Below the pieces are notes generated by a model that saw nothing but the letters and a program-made list of their open reading frames with translations, was not told the DNA's origin and did no database searches. 64,000 nt of DNA from Arcticibacter tournemirensis (GTDB lineage: Bacteria > Bacteroidota > Bacteroidia > Sphingobacteriales > Sphingobacteriaceae), in NCBI RefSeq assembly GCF_006716645.1, contig NZ_VFPL01000001.1, forward strand, positions 3,038,001 to 3,102,000, in the 5' to 3' direction. Below are positions 24,815-34,033 of the stretch, piece by piece. Made by a program: the position numbers and the translations under genes. Each line of letters opens with the position of its first letter. The first letter of the stretch is position 1.

Positions 24815-26065
24815 TTAACGGGCATTCTGAGCATAAGCTCTTCTCTTGTTCCTGAAAGGCTTTTTAGCCGCGGGTTTTCCCCCCTTAACGTCTTTGCTAG
24901 TCGGCACCATAGCGCTGATATAGCTTTTAGCCGTGAAATACGGGTGGTCGTTTACAACGGGGATAGACTGTGAGGTAAGCTTGTTAATGTCTTTCAAATA
25001 GTCCTTTTCTTCAGGATCACAAAAAGAAAATGCATTGCCGCTTAGTCCTGCCCGGCCTGTTCGTCCGATGCGGTGAACATAGGTCTCCGGCTGATTGGGC
25101 AATTCAAAGTTGATAACGTATTGAAGTTCATCAATATCAATACCACGAGCCGCTATGTCTGTAGCAACTAGGATTCTGATCACGCCAGCTTTAAAGTTCG
25201 TCAGAGCCCTCTGCCTCGCATTCTGCGATTTGTTCCCGTGTATGGCTTCGGCAGCAATATTTGCCCGGTTAAGTGTCTTTACTAGTTTGTCAGCTCCGAA
25301 TTTTGTCCTTGTAAATACAAGTACGCTTTTCATTTCCTTGTTTTGAAGAAGATGGATCAGCAGTGATGCTTTATCTTTTTTCTCTACAGGGTAGACAGTT
25401 TGGCTGATCTTCTCAGCTGTTGACGACACTGGAGTTACTTCAACTCTCACCGGATCTGTCAGAATAGTACTTGCCAACGAGGCTATCTCGGGAGGCATAG
25501 TAGCCGAGAAAAACAACGTTTGTCTTTTCGCCGGAAGTTTAGCAATGACTTTTTTAACGTCGTTAATAAAACCCATATCGAGCATCCTGTCGGCTTCATC
25601 CAAAACAAAAAGCTTGATATGCTGCAAGCTGATCACTTTCTGCGACATCAGGTCGAGTAACCTTCCGGGGGTAGCAATCAAAACATCCGTACCCGCTCTT
25701 AAACCACTTATCTGAGCCTGGGCCGATACCCCGCCAAAGATCACCATATGTTTAAGTCCGGCATGCTTTCCGTACGCCGTAAAACTGTCATTTATCTGTA
25801 TAGCCAGCTCTCTTGTCGGTGTTAATATTAACGCTCCGATAGTTCTGCCGTTTGATTTCTTTTCTTCTTTAGGTTGTAGTAACTGTAAAATGGGAAGTGC
25901 AAATGCCGCTGTTTTTCCTGTGCCTGTTTGTGCACAGCCCAGCAAATCTCTTCCTTTTAAAATAACAGGAATCGACTGCTCCTGAATGGGCGTAGGATGC
26001 AAATATCCTTCAGCTTTCAGTGCTTTTAACAAAAAAGCACTAAGATTTAATTTTTCGAATGACAA
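24815..26065 (-). CDS. RhlE-like DEAD-box RNA helicase, TTG start
   Basis: A 416-residue ATP-dependent RNA helicase. Motifs in order: Q motif ([10 protein letters not shown]), I (AQTGTGKT), Ia (PTRELA), II (DEAD), III (SAT), V ([10 protein letters not shown]) and VI (HRIGRTGR), with a short basic tail ending [16 protein letters not shown], as in RhlE-type proteins. No ATG precedes the conserved MSFEKL start and the codon there is TTG, so a TTG start is inferred. Helicases of this class act in ribosome assembly and RNA decay and are often cold induced. The stop precedes the desaturase gene by 21 bases. Confidence 0.9.
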   Translation of the reverse strand: MSFEKLNLSAFLLKALKAEGYLHPTPIQEQSIPVILKGRDLLGCAQTGTGKTAAFALPILQLLQPKEEKKSNGRTIGALILTPTRELAIQINDSFTAYGKHAGLKHMVIFGGVSAQAQISGLRAGTDVLIATPGRLLDLMSQKVISLQHIKLFVLDEADRMLDMGFINDVKKVIAKLPAKRQTLFFSATMPPEIASLASTILTDPVRVEVTPVSSTAEKISQTVYPVEKKDKASLLIHLLQNKEMKSVLVFTRTKFGADKLVKTLNRANIAAEAIHGNKSQNARQRALTNFKAGVIRILVATDIAARGIDIDELQYVINFELPNQPETYVHRIGRTGRAGLSGNAFSFCDPEEKDYLKDINKLTSQSIPVVNDHPYFTAKSYISAMVPTSKDVKGGKPAAKKPFRNKRRAYAQNAR

Positions 26066-26270
26066 ATTATAATGTATTAAATTAGAAAATGTTAACTGCC
26101 CGGATGATATGATTACAAGGGAAGTTAATAATATGTCTCTCCTATTACGGGAGTCTTACAATAGGATAGGAGATTATCTCAACTAAACAAGTGTATTTGA
26201 ACAAATGTAAGGTTTTTTTTGAATATTATGAATATTGTTTGTCAATGTCGGTGCGGGTTTGGGGTAACGC

Positions 26271-26301
26271 TTGAATTTAACGTTGACATTATGTATTTTT
26301 G
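26271..26301 (+). promoter_or_regulatory. Putative promoter of the toxin-antitoxin pair
   Basis: TTG (26271-26273), 20-base spacer, TATTTTTG (26294-26301), an exact match to TAnnTTTG. The ATG follows 17 bases later. Spacing is as expected for Bacteroidota promoters. Confidence 0.55.
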
Positions 26302-26318
26302 GTTAATAACTTAGTGAA

Positions 26319-26558
26319 ATGGAAGTTACAGTAATCAGGGACAGACTATTTGATTATATTCGTTATGCCGACGAAAAAAAGGTGAAAGCAATATATACAA
26401 TGGTGGAGGAAGAAATAAATGAGCGTATCGACTTATGGGGAGATAAAAATCTCCTAAAGGAGATTGACATGCGTCTTGATGAGTATGAATCAGGAACTAT
26501 TAAAACTTCAACCTGGGAAGAGGTAAAACAGAAAGCTAAACTGGCAAAGGAAGATTAA
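26319..26558 (+). CDS. Antitoxin of ParE-type toxin-antitoxin pair
   Basis: A 79-residue acidic, helical protein whose last base overlaps the first of the toxin gene (TAATG), the tight coupling normal for type II toxin-antitoxin operons. Its layout, an N-terminal helix followed by a 'DxRLxEYESGTIKTSTWEEVK' segment, resembles the small addiction-module antitoxins that wrap a ParE/RelE partner with their C terminus. A TTTG/TAnnTTTG promoter precedes it. Direct DNA binding by this protein is not apparent, as no ribbon-helix-helix or HTH stretch is obvious. Confidence 0.7.
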   Translation: MEVTVIRDRLFDYIRYADEKKVKAIYTMVEEEINERIDLWGDKNLLKEIDMRLDEYESGTIKTSTWEEVKQKAKLAKED

Positions 26559-26857
26559 TGAATTATACTATTCGGTTCCATCCTGCGGCTGAAAACGAAT
26601 ACATAAAAGCTTATCAATGGTACGAAGAGCACTTAGAAGGTCTGGGAGATCGTTTTAGTCAGGCTATTGAAATGAAGATTAAACTCATTTCCAAAAATCC
26701 AGAGCACTATCAAATTAAAAAACGCAATTGCAGAGAAAGTAAAGTAGACGTTTTTCCATACGTTATTGTATATAAAATTTATCAGAAAACGAACGATATT
26801 CTAATTGTAGCGATATTTTATACAAGCAGGAAGCCTGGAAGAAGATATCGCAAATAG
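26558..26857 (+). CDS. ParE/RelE-family toxin
   Basis: A 99-residue ParE/RelE-fold protein. The N-terminal part reads HPAAENEYIKAYQWYEE, followed by GDRF and a central region, and ends FPYVIVYKIY ... AIFYTSRKPG, the pattern of the small toxin family with the FPY(V/L)I(V/Y)Y strand. Toxins of this fold either cut mRNA at the ribosome (RelE) or poison gyrase (ParE). The ParE-like end points to gyrase but is not diagnostic. It is translationally coupled to the antitoxin upstream. The frame is intact, so the pair is probably functional. Confidence 0.78.
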   Translation: MNYTIRFHPAAENEYIKAYQWYEEHLEGLGDRFSQAIEMKIKLISKNPEHYQIKKRNCRESKVDVFPYVIVYKIYQKTNDILIVAIFYTSRKPGRRYRK

Positions 26858-26925
26858 GGTTTGACGTACTAAATATATCCAGAGACACAGTTTTATTGCT
26901 GTTCTTGCAACGCGTCGTAAATCTT

Positions 26926-27906
26926 TTAAACCTTTAATTCTTTGTTGTATTTGCTGCGGTATTCAACAGGCGACAATCCGGTGATCTTTTTGAATATTGT
27001 CCTGAACGCCTTGGGGTCGGTATATCCTGTTTTATACATCACCTCGTTCACATTTTTACGCATCGATTCAAGGTTGATTTTAGCGGCTTCAACCCTTACT
27101 CTCTGTAAATATTCTATGACGGTATTGGAGGTAGCATGCTTAAACCTCCGTTCCAGATGTCTGCGGCTCATGGCGAGCATCGAGGCTAAGTCATCCACAG
27201 TGATCCTGCCGGGATAGTTCTTTTCTATAAAGGCCTGCGCCTTTTTTATAACATCGTCTTCATGATCCTTTTGTCCCTTAAAAATGATAAAAGGCGACTG
27301 ACTATTACGATCAATGTCTATTTCGAATATCTTGGACGAGAGAAGCGCCATTTCTCTTCCTGCGAACTTTTCGACGAGGTACAAAATAAGATTCAGTGAA
27401 GAATAAGCGCCGCCGCTTGTGTAGATTCCTCCTTCATCTGTAATGATCTTATAAGGCTGAAGGTTAACGTCAGGAAACATCGCTCTGAATTCGGCAGCCA
27501 TTAACCAATGCGTGGTGCAGCTCTTTCCTCTCAATAAACCTGTGGAGGCAAGAATAAAAGCTCCTATACAAAGAGAAACAATTTCGGCTCCATTTTTATA
27601 CTGTTTAATGATCCAGGGTATAAACGCTTCGTTTGCAGCGATAACTTTCTTTAAGTCGCCATGCACCGCTGGGATTACTACCAGATCTGTTTTTTCCACA
27701 TCCTTGAACAACAACCCCGGCTTGATAGAAAACAGTCCGTTTGTAAGGGTGGTTTCCATACTCAGTCCCACCAGCTGCACTTTGAACAGTGGTTGTTTGC
27801 CTGCCTGTTCAAGGGCTTCGTTTACCTTTGAGAACATTTTGAATGTCGCTTCTATGTTGCTCAGGCTGGTCTCGCCCTCGGGAATGAGTAAAGAGATGTG
27901 TTTCAT
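26926..27906 (-). CDS. GlxA-family DJ-1/AraC transcriptional regulator (copy 1)
   Basis: The Met at 27906 is chosen over one 13 codons upstream because the sequence after it (MKHISLLIPEGETSL) matches the usual start, and a -7 box lies just before it. The 326-residue protein has a DJ-1/PfpI domain (about residues 1-185) with the Cys of SLCIGAFILASTGLLRG and a C-terminal AraC-type double HTH (about residues 225-322). GlxA-family regulators sense an unknown signal with the first domain. It is closely similar to the copy at 28638, which is transcribed the other way across an OmpA-like lipoprotein gene. Confidence 0.88.
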   Translation of the reverse strand: MKHISLLIPEGETSLSNIEATFKMFSKVNEALEQAGKQPLFKVQLVGLSMETTLTNGLFSIKPGLLFKDVEKTDLVVIPAVHGDLKKVIAANEAFIPWIIKQYKNGAEIVSLCIGAFILASTGLLRGKSCTTHWLMAAEFRAMFPDVNLQPYKIITDEGGIYTSGGAYSSLNLILYLVEKFAGREMALLSSKIFEIDIDRNSQSPFIIFKGQKDHEDDVIKKAQAFIEKNYPGRITVDDLASMLAMSRRHLERRFKHATSNTVIEYLQRVRVEAAKINLESMRKNVNEVMYKTGYTDPKAFRTIFKKITGLSPVEYRSKYNKELKV

Positions 27907-27911
27907 GTTAT

Positions 27912-27938
27912 CAAAGCTAGATGGAAATGATGTCGCAA
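27912..27938 (-). promoter_or_regulatory. Putative promoter of GlxA copy 1, leaderless
   Basis: Minus-strand TAGCTTTG (27919-27912), an exact TAnnTTTG, ends five bases before the ATG; TTG (27938-27936) lies 16 bases upstream. Predicted transcription start coincides with the ATG. Confidence 0.5.
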
Positions 27939-28046
27939 TCAACACCCTGTTTTGTCCTTTTTACACCTCACCAGGCAGGGTTTCATTCTTCTGCAGCTCT
28001 AAATTTCTTCAATATTTTTTATGTTTACAAAAAAAACAACTTAGAT

Positions 28047-28574
28047 ATGAGAATCCAAAAATTGAATCTGCTGCCCGTTGTTGTCGCGGCGCTCGCAATG
28101 ACACTGTTTTCATGTAAAACAAAAAAGGTGGCGACAAAGCCAAACCCGCCGGCAGAGGCAGTACAACAGGAAACGCCGGTTGAGACAGCGCCTGTAGAAG
28201 AGAAAAAGGAAGAACCGGCTCCGGCGCCAGAAAAACCGAATTTCAATTTCAAAAACATTCAGTTTGAATTTAATTCAGTTGTATTGAAGACAGAGGCTTA
28301 TCAAATCCTGGAACAGGCAGCCCGGGAGATGAAAAAGGATCCGTCGGCCAGATTCATTCTGAATGGCCATTCCTCTGAAGAAGGCACTGCGCAGCATAAC
28401 ATGTCGCTGTCGGTTGACCGGGCTAATGCGGTAAAATCGTATTTAGTAAATTCAGGGATCGATGCAGCCAACTTAGCCATCAAAGGTTTTGGTGAAACTA
28501 AACCTATAGCTACCAATTCAAACGAACAGGGGAGAGCGTTGAATCGTCGTGTAGAAATAAAAGTAACACAGTAA
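28047..28574 (+). CDS. OmpA/Pal-like lipoprotein
   Basis: Met at 28047 is chosen because it begins a lipoprotein signal peptide (MRIQKLNLL...TLFSC, Cys23); the upstream frame has no signal. After lipidation a Pro/Glu-rich linker (about residues 33-62) leads to an OmpA C-terminal domain (about residues 65-175) with the peptidoglycan-binding NGHSSEEGTAQHNMSLSVDR-type motif and GFGETKPI...NRRVEI. It is predicted to tether the outer membrane to peptidoglycan. The domain is of normal length. It sits alone between the two divergent GlxA genes, which might regulate it; no direct evidence is seen. Confidence 0.88.
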   Translation: MRIQKLNLLPVVVAALAMTLFSCKTKKVATKPNPPAEAVQQETPVETAPVEEKKEEPAPAPEKPNFNFKNIQFEFNSVVLKTEAYQILEQAAREMKKDPSARFILNGHSSEEGTAQHNMSLSVDRANAVKSYLVNSGIDAANLAIKGFGETKPIATNSNEQGRALNRRVEIKVTQ

Positions 28575-28591
28575 GCGATAGATCATCACTA

Positions 28592-28621
28592 CAAACGCCG
28601 GTACCTTTGTGCCGGTGTTTG
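28592..28621. terminator. Hairpin after OmpA gene
   Basis: 13-bp stem including G-U pairs (28592-28604 with 28609-28621), short loop, then a T-rich stretch. Position just past the ompA-like stop fits a terminator. Confidence 0.6.
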
Positions 28622-28637
28622 TATTTATATTTACTTT

Positions 28638-29621
28638 ATGAAACATATATCTATTCTAGTCCCCAGGGGAAATGTCGCTCTTTCCTGTATTGAAGGTTCA
28701 TTTACTTTTTTCAATAAAGTGAACGACTTTTTAAGCGGGATGAAGAAACCAGCTTTGTTCGATGTTCAGCTGGTAGGGCTGAGTACGGAAGCGGAGGTAT
28801 ACCATAAACTGTTCAAAGTAACTCCCGATGTTGTTTTCAATGAAGTTAGGAAAACCGACCTGATCATTATACCTGCTGTAAACGGGGATATGAACAAGGT
28901 TATTGAGATGAACAAAGAGTTTCTGCCCTGGATGGTCAGACAGTATCATACAGGCGCTGAACTGGCGAGCCTTTGTGTTGGCGCTTTTTTACTGACCTCA
29001 ACAGGCTTGCTTAACGGGAAAAAATGTGCGACTCATTGGGTAGCCGCAAACGAGTTTAGAAAGATGTTCCCGGAAGTTATTTTGGTGTCGGACAAGATCA
29101 TTACAGATGAGCGGGGCATTTATTCGAGCGGAGGAGCCAATTCATTCCTCAACCTTATTCTGTACCTTATTGAGAAACATGCAGGTCGCGATATTTCCAT
29201 ATTATGCGCAAAGATGTTCGAGGTTGAGATTGAACGCGACAGCCAGTCGTCTTTTATAATCTTTGAAGGTCAGAAAGAACACGGTGATGAAGCTGTAAAA
29301 AAAGCACAGGAGTATATTGAGGGAAATTTCCATTCAAAGATTTCGGTAGATCAGCTGGCTGACATGTTCTCTGTAAGCCGCAGAAATCTCGAAAGAAGAT
29401 TTAAAAAGGCAACATCGAACACTACAGCGGAGTATATGCAGCGCGTGAAGATTGAGGCCGCTAAATTACGCCTCGAATCGTCGCGGGATAATGTAAATGA
29501 AGTGATGTATAAAGTAGGATATACCGACACGAAGGCCTTCAGGAACACATTTAAGAGGATTACCGGTTTATCGCCGTTGGAGTATCGTAACAAATATAAC
29601 CGCGGGGTTTCGGTATCTTAG
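28638..29621 (+). CDS. GlxA-family DJ-1/AraC transcriptional regulator (copy 2)
   Basis: A 327-residue paralogue of the regulator at 26926, with the same DJ-1/PfpI domain (Cys in SLCVGAFLLTSTGLLNG) and C-terminal AraC HTH (SVSRRNLERRF ... TDTKAFRNTFKRITGLSP). Many stretches are identical between the two, indicating a duplication, although they are on opposite strands. No enzyme or transporter of an obvious regulon lies beside it; the nearest gene is the OmpA lipoprotein upstream. Preceded by TATATTTA and a short leader of about four bases. Confidence 0.88.
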   Translation: MKHISILVPRGNVALSCIEGSFTFFNKVNDFLSGMKKPALFDVQLVGLSTEAEVYHKLFKVTPDVVFNEVRKTDLIIIPAVNGDMNKVIEMNKEFLPWMVRQYHTGAELASLCVGAFLLTSTGLLNGKKCATHWVAANEFRKMFPEVILVSDKIITDERGIYSSGGANSFLNLILYLIEKHAGRDISILCAKMFEVEIERDSQSSFIIFEGQKEHGDEAVKKAQEYIEGNFHSKISVDQLADMFSVSRRNLERRFKKATSNTTAEYMQRVKIEAAKLRLESSRDNVNEVMYKVGYTDTKAFRNTFKRITGLSPLEYRNKYNRGVSVS

Positions 29622-29663
29622 CAAGGTTAAAACTATATAATTTGTAATCAAGGAAGAGTTGAT

Positions 29664-29720
29664 TTATACTTATAACTGATTACGTATAACTTACAACTTA
29701 CAACGTATAACTTAAAACGT
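29664..29720. repeat. Heptamer array upstream of HipA-like gene
   Basis: About five units ATAACTT / ACAACTT / ACAACGT with a 7-base period, ending right before the ATG at 29723. Only one arm is visible here. Confidence 0.6.
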
Positions 29721-29722
29721 GT

Positions 29723-30520
29723 ATGGATCCTAATACGCCGCAGATCAGGACGGTTAACGTTACCCGCTATGTTACTCCATTAAGGGAGGGTGGTTCTTTG
29801 CCGGCAATAGCCGAAGCAGACGACGGGTTTCTGTATGTCCTGAAGTTCAGGGGGGCAGGGCAGGGTGTCAAGGCCCTTATTGCCGAACTGATTGGAGGGG
29901 AAATTGCCCGTTTAGCTGGTTTGAAGGTACCCGAAATAGTATTCGCTAACCTTGATGAGGCATTTGGCCGTACAGAACCCGATGAGGAGATTCAGGACTT
30001 GCTTAAGTTTAGTACCGGACTTAACCTGGCGCTCCACTACCTATCCGGGGCGATCACCTTTGATCCCGTTGTAAACAAGCCAGATGCCTTACTTGCCTCG
30101 AAAATTGTGTGGCTGGATTGTCTTTTAACCAACGTTGATCGTACAGCACGTAATACCAATATGCTGATGTGGCATAAGGAGCTATGGCTGATCGACCATG
30201 GAGCTTCTCTTTATTTTCATCATTCATGGGATAACTGGAAGGAGCAGGCAGTACGGCCGTTTGCTCAGATAAAGGATCATGTGTTATTACCGCTGGCGTC
30301 TGAACTTGATACGGCTGATGCTGAATTTCGTTCATTGCTTAGCGACGACCTGGTTCACACTATTGTGTCTTTAATTCCCGACGAGTGGCTGCTTGCAAAT
30401 CATTCGGATGAACCTGCCGATGAAATAAGGGCAGTGTATGCCCGGTTTTTATGTGCCCGTATCGCCTCCTCCGGCATTTTTTTAAAAGAAGCTCAAGATG
30501 CAAGAAAGTTACTTATTTGA
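29723..30520 (+). CDS. HipA-like kinase
   Basis: A 265-residue compact HipA-related protein. The lysine of the N lobe is in FLYVLKFRGAGQG, the catalytic loop reads LLTNVDRTARNTNML, and the metal-binding motif is LWLIDHGA (in place of DFG). This set matches the stand-alone HipA_2-type kinases, not the long HipA toxin, which carries an extra N-terminal domain. It overlaps the DUF3037 gene by 23 bases and the two very likely form one unit. No HipB-like HTH antitoxin is adjacent, so calling this a classical HipBA module is not supported. Target unknown. Confidence 0.82.
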   Translation: MDPNTPQIRTVNVTRYVTPLREGGSLPAIAEADDGFLYVLKFRGAGQGVKALIAELIGGEIARLAGLKVPEIVFANLDEAFGRTEPDEEIQDLLKFSTGLNLALHYLSGAITFDPVVNKPDALLASKIVWLDCLLTNVDRTARNTNMLMWHKELWLIDHGASLYFHHSWDNWKEQAVRPFAQIKDHVLLPLASELDTADAEFRSLLSDDLVHTIVSLIPDEWLLANHSDEPADEIRAVYARFLCARIASSGIFLKEAQDARKLLI

Positions 30521-30881
30521 GTATGCTGTGATCCGGGTGGTACCCCGTATTGAACGCGAAGAATTTCTAAACGCCGGCGTTATCCTGTATTGTGCTAAAA
30601 AGAAGTTCTTAGAATGCATCTGTATGCTGGATGAAGAACGCCTTCTTGCTTTCCGGGGAGATACAGATATTGAAGAGGTCAAAGAGCATCTGCAGTCCCT
30701 CGGTTACATCTGCCAGGGAACCGCCGAAGGGGGACCTATCGCTAAACTCGATATGGCCTCACGCTTTCGCTGGCTCACTGCGACGCGCAGTACTGTTGTG
30801 CAGGCTTCAAAAGTACATCCCGGACTGTGTAAAGACCCCGCAGAAACCCTAGGACGGCTGTTCAATCAACTGGTGCTTTAG
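30498..30881 (+). CDS. DUF3037 protein
   Basis: A 127-residue protein matching DUF3037 (FEYAVIRVVPRIEREEFLNAGVILYC near the N terminus, RFRWLTATRSTVVQ later, then a HPGLCKDP motif near the C terminus). Families of this kind recur directly downstream of HipA_2-type kinases, as here with a 23-base overlap. Its role as regulator or substrate of the kinase is plausible but unproven. No signal peptide or helix-turn-helix. Confidence 0.8.
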   Translation: MQESYLFEYAVIRVVPRIEREEFLNAGVILYCAKKKFLECICMLDEERLLAFRGDTDIEEVKEHLQSLGYICQGTAEGGPIAKLDMASRFRWLTATRSTVVQASKVHPGLCKDPAETLGRLFNQLVL

Positions 30882-30897
30882 TGGTCAGCTATTTGCT

Positions 30898-31123
30898 ATT
30901 GGCAGTTGGCTTTCAGCTTTTGGCTTTCAGCTTTTGGGGCTTTTGGCTTTCAGCTTTTGGATATTGGCAGTTGGCTTTCTGCAATCAGCTTTCAGCCTTC
31001 CGCTTAGTTGCTTTCATTTAGCGATATTGTTTATTTCTCACAACTCGCTACTCACAACTCGCAACTCACAACTCACATCTCACAACTCACAACTCGCAAC
31101 TCACATCTCATCTCTCACATCTC
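30898..31123. repeat. Two heptamer arrays after the HipA-like/DUF3037 genes
   Basis: The 30882-31188 stretch has no gene. 30898-31010 consists of units such as TTGGCTT and TCAGCTT; 31038-31123 of ACAACTC, GCAACTC, ACATCTC. Both have a 7-base period with irregular insertions. They differ in consensus but both fit the window-wide family. Confidence 0.7.
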
Positions 31124-31188
31124 AAACAAATCACGGTTTTATTACTTAATAGGAAATAACAAGTTGTTATAATTTAAATGAAAAAATT

Positions 31189-31443
31189 ATGATTGATCCT
31201 GAAAACCTGCCATTTGATGACAAGGAAGGTGAAGATGCAGTAAATAACCTCAGGCAAAATGAAAATTCGGCCGAGGGAAGCGCGGATATGCCTGAGACTA
31301 ATCCTTCCGACCTTGAGCGGCTTGACCAGGCCACGAAAGCCTCGGAGGCAGCTTTTACGTTAGAGCCTGAAAAGGGAATTCCTCCAGCTCCTGAGAACTA
31401 CAATTCAGGTGATGAACAGGACGGACATAACGTTAAACACTAA
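31189..31443 (+). CDS. Small acidic hypothetical protein
   Basis: An 84-residue, very acidic and Pro/Asn-rich protein with no hydrophobic segment and little expected secondary structure (many Asp, Glu, Pro, Asn). Not recognised. It is followed by a good hairpin terminator, supporting a real, separate transcript. Likely a disordered protein; function unknown. Confidence 0.5.
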   Translation: MIDPENLPFDDKEGEDAVNNLRQNENSAEGSADMPETNPSDLERLDQATKASEAAFTLEPEKGIPPAPENYNSGDEQDGHNVKH

Positions 31444-31455
31444 ATTCACTCCGGG

Positions 31456-31488
31456 CAAAGGTTTGAGCTTGTCAAGCCTTTGATTTTT
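31456..31488 (+). terminator. Terminator after small acidic gene
   Basis: 11-bp stem (31456-31466 with 31472-31482, one G-T pair), five-base loop GCTTG, followed by ATTTTTAA. Typical intrinsic terminator. Confidence 0.75.
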
Positions 31489-31542
31489 AATTGAATTTCT
31501 TTGATGCTCAAACAATTAAATCCAAAAATTCTTTCATAGTAG

Positions 31543-33969
31543 ATGTTGAGGATGCAGCGCTGGCCGACAATTGCAATCAAGGCAATTGCCATACTTACAG
31601 GATTGATCTTTTTGGTATATGTTTCAATCGCTGTTTATATTAATTTTAATAAAAAAGAACTTCTTACTGCAATCAATAAAGAGTTAAACAGCAGCCTGAA
31701 TGGTTCGTTAGTGATAGGCAGTATGGAACCCTCTTTTCTGAAGGGCTTTCCTGGTATTTCCGTAAGTTTAAGAGACGTTTCATTACGCGACAGCCTCTGG
31801 AAGACACACCAGCATACTTTGCTTCAGGCAAAAGATCTGGATGTTTCTATCAATGCTATTGCGCTCATAACCGGCACAATCCGGATAAATAGAGTCGGTA
31901 TCAATAACGCACGAATTTACCTGTTCACAGACAGCGCCGGGTATAGTAACACTTCTGTGTTCAAAAAGAACAATAAAGTGAAGAACAAGGAAACAGAAGG
32001 CGGCTCAACTGCAGAAATCCGGCGACTTAGCTTAAATAATGTTGCATTCATTCTCGATAACCGGCAGGGACACAAACTTTTCAGGCTGGCGATTAAAAGC
32101 GTGAAGGGGAAAATCGACCATACAGGTGACGGATGGAAGGCCGGCGTTAATCTGAATATCCTGATAAACGATCTGGCTTTTAATACAAGGAAAGGGAGTT
32201 TTCTGAAAGATAAATTAATGAATGGTTCATTTTCCTTAAGATATAACAATGAAACAGATGTTATAGATCTTGAAAAGAAGGAAGTTTCAATAGGAGAGGG
32301 CGACTTTCAGATCGGCGGGAAATTCGATATGTCAAAGAAACCGGTGGAATTTGTTATTACGCTTGACTCTGACGAGCTGGAGTGGAAAGACGCATCTTCT
32401 TTGCTGACGAAGAAAATCGCGGGAAAACTTAACAAATTCGATCTTACAGCTCCTATTGCTGTAAAAGCGGTCATTGCAGGAAATATGGTGCCAGGGTCGC
32501 AGCCATCAATAGACGTAAGCTGTAAAGTGAAGAACAATGTACTTACCTCTCCGGGAGGAATAGTCGATAAATGTAGCTTTACAGGAGTCTTTACAAACCA
32601 CGCTCAAAAAGGAAAGGGAAACAACGATCCTAACTCCCTTATTAAGCTCTATCATTTCACAGGTGATTATGAGAAGATTTCCTTTACTATGGATTCGGTT
32701 CACATCAATGACCTCACTAATCCGGTTGCCACAGGTACATTCAGGTCGAAATTTCCTATCGTAAGGTTAAATCAGGTATTTGGCGAGGACCTTCTGAAGT
32801 TTAACGGCGGTGTCGCGGATGTTAACCTGGTTTATAAAGCGGATATGGTGGACCTTGAGCTAAGAAAACCCATTTTTAAAGGTACGATCAATATAGAGAA
32901 TGCTGACATCGACTATCAACCCAGAAAACTGAATTTTAAAAACAGTTCTATTGGTCTGCGCTTCACAGAGAATGATCTCCTGATTAAAAATATACAGGTA
33001 CAAAGCGGGTCGAGTATAGTAAAGATGGAGGGAAGCGTCAAAAATTTTATGAATCTTTATTATACCGCTCCGGAAAGGATCTTATTTAACTGGGAAATCA
33101 ATAGTCCCCGGATCAATCTGGGTGAGTTTCTGGGATTTCTTGCGCTTCGTAAAAGGGTGAAGACTGTAAAGAAAAGGAACTCCGGCTTTATGGATCAGCT
33201 CAATGTAGTACTGGAAAAAAGCAATGTGGACATGCGAATGAGGATAGATAAAGTAATTTACGACAAATTTACAGCTACCGATGCAAACGCCAATCTTACA
33301 CTTTCTGAATCAGGCATTAAAATGAAGGATATCAGTGTGCGGCATGCGGGTGGAACGTTAAGGCTGAATGGATCTGTTCTGCAAAAAGGTTCTTTGAATC
33401 ATTTTAAAATAAATACAAAAATAGCTAACGTCAATATCAGGGACTTCTTTTATTCGTTTAACAATTTCGGTTTGCAGACCTTTACCCACAAAAATCTTAA
33501 AGGCTTTCTGTTTTCCAGGAACACTATTTCGGGGAGTGTGACTGATATGGGAAAGATTGTTCCCCGCTCCCTAAATGGAACCGTCATATTTGACATTCGA
33601 AAAGGGGCACTGATTGGATTCGAACCAATAATGGGGGTTGGTAAATTTGCGTTCCCGTTCAGGGATCTGGAAAATATAACGTTTTCAAATCTTAATGGTA
33701 AGTTTGATATCCGCGGCGAGAAGGTTACAATTAACCCGATGATGGTTAATTCAAGTGTGTTAAACATGAACGTCGCCGGGGTTTACTCCCTTGGCAAAGG
33801 GACAAATATCGCACTCGATGTGCCACTCAGAAATCCCAAAAAAGACGCAGATATTACAGATAAGAAGGAAATACAGGAGAGAAGAATGAAGGGAATTGTT
33901 TTACATATACTGGCTACCGACGGAGATGATGGAAAGATTAAGTTCAAATGGAATAAAAACCATAAATAA
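31543..33969 (+). CDS. AsmA-family envelope protein
   Basis: An 808-residue protein with one N-terminal membrane anchor (about residues 10-32) followed by a very long periplasmic region of repeated beta segments. The early 'LNSSLNGSLVIGSMEPSFLKGFPGISVSLRDVSL' stretch is the AsmA N-terminal domain; the C terminus repeats 'AGVYSLGKGTNIALDVPLRN', also AsmA-typical. Such proteins belong to the bridge-like lipid transport group and are thought to carry phospholipids between the membranes. The start is the first in-frame Met after the upstream terminator. No partner gene is adjacent. Confidence 0.85.
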   Translation: MLRMQRWPTIAIKAIAILTGLIFLVYVSIAVYINFNKKELLTAINKELNSSLNGSLVIGSMEPSFLKGFPGISVSLRDVSLRDSLWKTHQHTLLQAKDLDVSINAIALITGTIRINRVGINNARIYLFTDSAGYSNTSVFKKNNKVKNKETEGGSTAEIRRLSLNNVAFILDNRQGHKLFRLAIKSVKGKIDHTGDGWKAGVNLNILINDLAFNTRKGSFLKDKLMNGSFSLRYNNETDVIDLEKKEVSIGEGDFQIGGKFDMSKKPVEFVITLDSDELEWKDASSLLTKKIAGKLNKFDLTAPIAVKAVIAGNMVPGSQPSIDVSCKVKNNVLTSPGGIVDKCSFTGVFTNHAQKGKGNNDPNSLIKLYHFTGDYEKISFTMDSVHINDLTNPVATGTFRSKFPIVRLNQVFGEDLLKFNGGVADVNLVYKADMVDLELRKPIFKGTINIENADIDYQPRKLNFKNSSIGLRFTENDLLIKNIQVQSGSSIVKMEGSVKNFMNLYYTAPERILFNWEINSPRINLGEFLGFLALRKRVKTVKKRNSGFMDQLNVVLEKSNVDMRMRIDKVIYDKFTATDANANLTLSESGIKMKDISVRHAGGTLRLNGSVLQKGSLNHFKINTKIANVNIRDFFYSFNNFGLQTFTHKNLKGFLFSRNTISGSVTDMGKIVPRSLNGTVIFDIRKGALIGFEPIMGVGKFAFPFRDLENITFSNLNGKFDIRGEKVTINPMMVNSSVLNMNVAGVYSLGKGTNIALDVPLRNPKKDADITDKKEIQERRMKGIVLHILATDGDDGKIKFKWNKNHK

Positions 33970-34025
33970 AATGAGTTGTATAGACCAGATGCTATCTGTT
34001 TTTTAGCTTTTTACTGCATTAATTC

Positions 34026-34033
34026 TATTTTTG
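34026..34033 (+). promoter_or_regulatory. TATTTTTG at the annotated kinase start
   Basis: An exact TAnnTTTG overlaps the TTG codon at 34031. If it is a real -7 box, translation must start downstream. No good TTTG is seen at -33 (only T-rich DNA). Confidence 0.35.

Noticed and set aside
30898-31123. CRISPR array or microsatellite
   Set aside because: Units are 7 bases, degenerate, with no unique spacers and no cas genes nearby.
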